A stretch of 8,981 nt of DNA from an uncultured bacterium (GTDB lineage Bacteria > Pseudomonadota > Gammaproteobacteria > Burkholderiales > Burkholderiaceae_F), in the NCBI GenBank assembly GCA_905215795.1, contig CAJMRV010000063.1, positions 1 through 8,981 on the forward strand, read 5' to 3'. The notes under the pieces were generated by a model. That model was not told the origin of the DNA, did no database searches, and saw only the letters and a program-made list of their open reading frames with translations. The stretch's first letter is position 1, and the number at the start of each line of letters is the position of its first letter. The position numbers and the translations under genes were made by a program. Positions 5,667 through 8,981 of this stretch are shown piece after piece.

Positions 5667-6794
5667 ATGAAGAACCTCAAGAAACTCACGGGCGGCCTCG
5701 CCGCCGCCATCCTCGCCCTTTCGGGCTTCGCCGCCCAGAACGCCTGGGCCGACCGCACCGTCGTCGACGACAACGGCGACAACGTCACCGTGCCCGACAC
5801 CGTCGAGCGCGTCGTCGTCACGAACGTCTTCCCGATGGCCTCGGCCGTGACCGTCTACACAGGGAGCGGCAGGACCGTCGTCGGGATGCATCCCTCGAGC
5901 ATGGCCGCGGCCCGCTCGGGCACCCTCGGCGTCCTCTATCCGGACGTCCTCAAGGCCCGCACCGACTTCATCAAGGGCGCCGACGTGAACGTCGAGACGC
6001 TCGCCGCGATCAAGCCCGACGTCGTCCTCGTGAACGCCCAGGACAAGAAGCAGCTCGAGCGCCTGCGCGCCGCGGGTCTGCCCGCCTTCGGCGTCTCGGC
6101 CACGAAGTACGGCTTCAACGTGCTCAAGACCTACGAGCACTGGCTCGGGGACCTCGCCCAACTCTGGCCCGAGAAGAAGGACCTCTCCGAAAAGCTCGCC
6201 CTCGAGAGCCGTGAGATCGAGAAGCTCGTCGCCGAACGCGTGGCCGCGATCCCGGCCGACAAGCGCGTGCGCGCCCTCGTGCTCTTCCGCACCGACCCCA
6301 AGACGATCGTCGTCTCCGGCAAGAAGTTCTTCGGCCAGTACTGGCTCACCAAGTCGGGCGCCGTGAACGTCGCCGAGGAGGTCCTCGCCCCCGCGAGCAA
6401 CGCCGTCGTCACGATGGAGCAGGTCCAGGGCTGGAACCCCGAGGTGCTCTTCATCACGAACTTCACCGCCGCCACGCCGGAGACCCTCGCCTCGGGCGAG
6501 GCCGACGGCCGTGACTGGAAGGGGATCGAGGCCGTGCGCACGGGCCGCGTCCACAAGATGCCGCTCGGCGTGTACCGCACGTTCACCCCGTCGGCCGACG
6601 CGCCGCTCACGCTCCTCTGGGTCGCCAAGACCCTCTACCCCGACGCCTTCGCCGACGTCGACCTGAAGGCGCGCGTGCGCGCCCACTACAAGGACCTCTA
6701 CGGCGTGGCGCTCTCCGACGCGGAGATCGACCGCATGTTCGCCCCGGACGCCGAAGCCGGCCGTCATGCGGGCGGCCCGGTCCTCTCGAAGTAA
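5667..6794 (+). CDS. Periplasmic binding protein of a metal-chelate/corrinoid ABC importer
   Basis: This 375-residue exported protein fits the class III (helical-linker) binding proteins, such as FepB, FhuD and BtuF, which capture iron-siderophore, heme or corrinoid ligands in the periplasm. A Sec signal peptide is clear: positive KNLKK, a hydrophobic core (residues 9-23), and a probable cleavage after AWA at 28. No lipobox cysteine is present, so it should be soluble. The N-lobe opens with VDDNGDNVTVPDTVERVVVT, and ADVNVETLAAIKPDVVLVNA (about residues 108-127) is the typical 'bases its search on where the ligand sits' strand-helix unit of the family. The C-lobe includes VTMEQVQGWNPEVLFITN. 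At 375 residues it is longer than BtuF and closer to the larger iron-type members. The permease gene follows 18 bases later. The substrate cannot be decided from sequence. Confidence 0.87.
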   Translation: MKNLKKLTGGLAAAILALSGFAAQNAWADRTVVDDNGDNVTVPDTVERVVVTNVFPMASAVTVYTGSGRTVVGMHPSSMAAARSGTLGVLYPDVLKARTDFIKGADVNVETLAAIKPDVVLVNAQDKKQLERLRAAGLPAFGVSATKYGFNVLKTYEHWLGDLAQLWPEKKDLSEKLALESREIEKLVAERVAAIPADKRVRALVLFRTDPKTIVVSGKKFFGQYWLTKSGAVNVAEEVLAPASNAVVTMEQVQGWNPEVLFITNFTAATPETLASGEADGRDWKGIEAVRTGRVHKMPLGVYRTFTPSADAPLTLLWVAKTLYPDAFADVDLKARVRAHYKDLYGVALSDAEIDRMFAPDAEAGRHAGGPVLSK

Positions 6795-6812
6795 CCGAAA
6801 CGGAGTGACGCC

Positions 6813-7838
6813 TTGACGACGCAAGGGACCGTCAGCCGCCTCCGACTCGAAGGACGGCGCCGTCTCCTCCTCGTGGCCCTCACGGTGCTGCTCGCCGCCG
6901 CGGCCGTGGCGGCGCTCCTCGCCGGGCGCTTCCCGGCCACTGTCGGGGAGAGCCTCGCCGCGCTCTTCTCGGACGGGGACACGCCGCTCTCGAGGATCCT
7001 CCTCGACGTGAGGCTCCCCCGCATCGCCACCGCGCTCCTCGTGGGCGCGGGGCTCTCGGCCGCGGGCGCCGCCTTCCAGGCGCTCTTCTCGAATCCGCTC
7101 GCCAGTCCCGACACGCTCGGCGTCGCCACGGGCTCGGCCTTCGGCGCCGTGCTCGCCATGCTGCTCGGCCTATCGGGCGCGGGCATCCAGGGACTCTCCC
7201 TCGTCTCGGGCCTCGCCGCCATGGCGCTCGTCATGGTGGTGGCCGCACCTGGACGCCGCGAAGGGCTCCTCATGCTCGTCCTGGCGGGCATGATCGTGGG
7301 TGCGCTCTTCACGGCGCTGATCAGCCTCGTCAAACTCGTGGCGGACCCGCAGGACGAACTCCCCGGGATCGTCTACTGGATCATGGGCTCGCTCACCGGC
7401 TCGACCTGGCGCTCGCTCGTCTCCGGCGCACCCGCCATCCTCGCGGGATCGGCGCTCCTCGTGGCAATGAGCTGGAGATTGAACCTCCTCTCGCTCCCCG
7501 AGGACGAGGCGAGGAGCCTCGGCGTGAAGACGGGCCCCGTGAGGGCGCTCGTCATCCTCGCCGCCACGCTCGTCACCGCTTCGGCGGTCTCCATGACGGG
7601 GCTCATCGGCTGGGTGGGCCTGATCATCCCGCACCTAGCGAGATTGCTCACGGGCACCTCCGAGAACCGCCACGTGGTGCCCGTCTCCATGGTCCTCGGC
7701 GCCCTCTTCCTCCTCCTCGCGGACACCGCCGCGCGCACCGTGCTCGCCTCGGAGATCCCCGTCGCGGTGATCACGAGCCTGATCGGCGCGCCGCTCTTCC
7801 TCGCCATGCTGATGAGGAGCGCCTCGAAGCGCTTCTGA
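6813..7838 (+). CDS. FecCD-type ABC transporter permease
   Basis: This 341-residue inner-membrane permease of the FecCD/BtuC family would form a homodimer that passes the ligand from the binding protein encoded just upstream. Hallmarks are DVRLPRIATALLVGAGLSAAG (residues 65-85), FQALFSNPLASPDTLGVATG (88-107), YWIMGSLTG (188-196), the cytoplasmic coupling-helix region around LPEDEARSLGV (228-238), and MTGLIGWVGLIIPHLARLL (261-279). Hydrophobic segments along the whole length fit about ten helices. The start is TTG at 6813, seven bases after CGGAG; this weak start may lower the yield relative to the binding protein. No ATPase gene follows: after 7838 there is an intergenic gap and then an unrelated symporter. 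A partner ATPase must be encoded elsewhere if the transporter works. Confidence 0.93.
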   Translation: MTTQGTVSRLRLEGRRRLLLVALTVLLAAAAVAALLAGRFPATVGESLAALFSDGDTPLSRILLDVRLPRIATALLVGAGLSAAGAAFQALFSNPLASPDTLGVATGSAFGAVLAMLLGLSGAGIQGLSLVSGLAAMALVMVVAAPGRREGLLMLVLAGMIVGALFTALISLVKLVADPQDELPGIVYWIMGSLTGSTWRSLVSGAPAILAGSALLVAMSWRLNLLSLPEDEARSLGVKTGPVRALVILAATLVTASAVSMTGLIGWVGLIIPHLARLLTGTSENRHVVPVSMVLGALFLLLADTAARTVLASEIPVAVITSLIGAPLFLAMLMRSASKRF

Positions 7839-7904
7839 AGAAGGCCGGCAAAAAAAACGCCCGCCGCCTTGTCTCCGTTCTCCCCGAGGGGTGGACCCGA
7901 TTAT

Positions 7905-7916
7905 TTGTTCGGACAA
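7905..7916. promoter_or_regulatory. Operator-like near-palindrome over the BASS -35 region
   Basis: TTGTTCGGACAA is symmetric except for one T/G pair at its centre flank, and it has a central CG. It covers the -35 position of the promoter read from the TAAAAT box at 7934, so a bound repressor would block RNA polymerase. Confidence 0.4.
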
Positions 7917-7939
7917 AAGACGGCTTCCTGCGCTAAAAT
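7910..7939 (+). promoter_or_regulatory. Probable promoter of the BASS transporter gene
   Basis: -10 TAAAAT (7934-7939, 5 of 6 matches, context GCTAAAATG) lies 18 bases after a 4-of-6 -35, CGGACA (7910-7915). The local A/T richness stands out from the surrounding G+C-rich DNA. The leader to the ATG at 8024 would be about 80 bases. Confidence 0.5.
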
Positions 7940-7984
7940 GAAGGTGTATCCACCCGTCGCCGTCCCTCGGGACCGCCCTTTTAC

Positions 7985-8005
7985 AAGGAGGCCCGCCGAT
8001 CGGCG
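7985..8005 (+). promoter_or_regulatory. Orphan Shine-Dalgarno followed by a perfect 12-bp palindrome
   Basis: AAGGAGG (7985-7991) is a near-perfect ribosome binding site, yet the only usable start, ATG at 8024, is 32 bases downstream of it. Between them lies the palindrome CGCCGATCGGCG (7994-8005). No ATG, GTG or TTG sits at a normal distance from the site, and the in-frame stretch up to the ATG contains none. Confidence 0.55.
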
Positions 8006-8023
8006 CGCACACACGACTTTGAA

Positions 8024-8884
8024 ATGAACTTATTCAACCTCATTCCGCTCGCCCTCGCGTACATCATGTTCGTGCTCGGGCTCCAACTGCGCACCAAGGA
8101 CTTCGCCACGATCCGCACGCAGCCGCGCGCCCTCGTCGTGGGCCTGATGAGCCAGATGCTCATGGTGCCGATCACGGCCTTCGTGCTCGTGCAGCTCTTC
8201 AACCTTTCGCCCGAGATGAAGTTCGGCATCATGCTGCTCTCCTTCTGCGCGGGCGGCGCCACGAGCAACCTGCTCTCCTTCTACGCGGGCGGGAACCTCG
8301 CCCTCTCGGTCTCGCTCACCGCGATCTCGAGCCTCCTCTCGATGATCACGCTCCCCTTCTTCGCGTCGATCACGTTCACCTACTTCCTCGGCTCCGAAGT
8401 GCCCTCCTTCAACCCGACGAAGCTCTCCTTTGCGATGTTCGTCCTCTCGACGGCGCCGGTGCTCGTCGGCATGGTGATCCGCCACTACTTCGAACGCTTC
8501 GTGGAACGTTTCTCCACCGCGATGCAGCGCCTCGTCAACATCCTCTTCGCGCTCCTCGTCATCGCCGCCGTCGCCGGCAACTTCGACGTGATGGTCGAGC
8601 AGTTCAAGGGGATCGGCGCGCTCGTGCTGATCATGGCCGCGTTCCTCCTCGTGTCGGGCTCGTTCTACGCGCGCTTCTCCGGCATGGACCGCGCCACCCA
8701 GAAGACGATCGCCATCGAGACGAGCCTCCAGAACGGCGCCATGGGCATCGCCCTCGCCCCGTTCATCATGCCCGCCGTGGACGGCGGCCTCTCCGTGATC
8801 GCCGTCCCGTCGGCCGTCTACGGCGTGCTCATGAACGCCGTGATCCTCCCCTACGTCTGGTGGTGCCGCCGCAGGATGCCCTGA
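8024..8884 (+). CDS. Bile acid:sodium symporter family (BASS) transporter
   Basis: This 286-residue, strongly hydrophobic inner-membrane protein belongs to the BASS/SBF family, whose bacterial members (such as ASBT of Neisseria and PanS) take up bile acids, pantoate-like or other organic anions with sodium. The two crossover-helix signatures are visible: FCAGGATSNLLSFYAGGN (residues 74-91) followed by LALSVSLTAISSLLS, and ETSLQNGAMGIALA (232-245). By family comparison, S81, N82, E232 and Q236 fall in the sodium-binding region. Hydrophobic segments fit eight to ten helices, and the protein ends with a short basic tail, CRRRMP. The length is slightly below the usual 300-330. The start at 8024 is the only start codon in the frame, despite its distance from the ribosome binding site at 7985. 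The substrate is not determined. A bile-exposed lifestyle would fit but is not proven. Confidence 0.92.
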   Translation: MNLFNLIPLALAYIMFVLGLQLRTKDFATIRTQPRALVVGLMSQMLMVPITAFVLVQLFNLSPEMKFGIMLLSFCAGGATSNLLSFYAGGNLALSVSLTAISSLLSMITLPFFASITFTYFLGSEVPSFNPTKLSFAMFVLSTAPVLVGMVIRHYFERFVERFSTAMQRLVNILFALLVIAAVAGNFDVMVEQFKGIGALVLIMAAFLLVSGSFYARFSGMDRATQKTIAIETSLQNGAMGIALAPFIMPAVDGGLSVIAVPSAVYGVLMNAVILPYVWWCRRRMP

Positions 8885-8936
8885 CGGACCCTGGCTCCGG
8901 GCTTTCAAGCGCCCCGGCGCACCCGAGAAATCGAGT

Positions 8937-8968
8937 AGAGGGGAGCACTCTCGGTGCTCCTCCCCTCT
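8937..8968 (+). terminator. Strong hairpin after the BASS gene, possible terminator
   Basis: GGAGCAC (8942-8948) and GTGCTCC (8954-8960) form a perfect 7-pair stem with a 5-base loop. AGAGG (8937-8941) and CCTCT (8964-8968) extend it across a 3-base bulge. No T tract follows before the window ends, so intrinsic termination is uncertain; it may instead protect the 3' end or serve convergent transcripts. Confidence 0.45.
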
Positions 8969-8981
8969 CACACCACCAACC

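Larger units (their letters stand above)
7839..8023. other. Intergenic region between the ABC permease and BASS genes
   Basis: These 185 bases hold an imperfect hairpin just after the permease stop, in which AAGGCCGGC can pair with GCCGCCTT across an A-rich loop. No T run follows, so it is not a convincing terminator. Next come the BASS promoter and operator-like palindrome, then a strong but misplaced ribosome binding site. No coding frame is credible here. Confidence 0.5.

Noticed and set aside
4740..6824. Very long minus-strand open frame (694 codons) opposite smpB and the binding-protein gene
   Set aside because: It spans two well-recognised plus-strand genes and their intergenic gaps, and its product is rich in G, V, E, R and D without domains. 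It is an artefact of high G+C codon bias.
7848..7876. Hairpin with an A-rich loop after the permease gene as a rho-independent terminator
   Set aside because: The stem is imperfect and no T run follows on the plus strand. The T run on the minus strand is not preceded by a stem.
8030..8971. Minus-strand 313-codon frame opposite the BASS gene
   Set aside because: The composition is dominated by E, H, R, G and D with no recognisable domain, and it mirrors a clear membrane transporter.
1..8981. CRISPR array, tRNA, rRNA or tmRNA genes
   Set aside because: No regularly spaced repeats of CRISPR length, no tRNA-like TTCGA arm with paired acceptor ends, and no tmRNA tag-peptide region were found by eye.

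Overview
The window looks like a chromosome segment of a G+C-rich proteobacterium. The smpB gene lies back to back with an rnfH-family gene, which is a beta/gammaproteobacterial arrangement. Together with the high G+C of the core genes, two sodium-coupled symporters and -10 boxes of the form GCTACAAT/GCTAAAAT, this suggests Burkholderiales, possibly a Sutterellaceae-like gut commensal. That placement is inference; no taxonomic marker gene is present.

Left part (1 to about 1915, minus strand, visibly lower G+C): an IS607-like operon of a MerR-HTH/serine-recombinase-like protein (tnpA-like, 1182-1802) and a TnpB RNA-guided nuclease (start 1185, running off the left edge). The two genes overlap by ATGA. 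TnpB keeps its RuvC D/E/D residues and its four zinc-ribbon cysteines. The TnpA-like protein lacks the recombinase nucleophile serine and the catalytic arginine motif. A perfect 10+3+10 palindrome and an extra half-site sit upstream of it. Next comes a stand-alone, G+C-rich paralogue of the same degenerate recombinase type (1988-2503, minus), with its own terminator.

Middle (2637-4450, minus): an alanine/glycine:sodium symporter with a clear rho-independent terminator and a repeat-rich promoter region, then an rnfH-family gene (4448-4759). A 360-base divergent intergenic stretch separates rnfH from smpB (5124-5594, plus). The ratA gene usually found beside rnfH is absent.

Right part (5667-8884, plus): a periplasmic binding protein and a FecCD-type permease of a metal-chelate/corrinoid ABC importer, without an adjacent ATPase, then a bile acid:sodium symporter family (BASS) gene with its own probable promoter. 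The right half is ordinary nutrient uptake and translation quality control. The unusual part is the pair of catalytically degenerate recombinase-like DNA-binding proteins, one of them coupled to an apparently intact TnpB.
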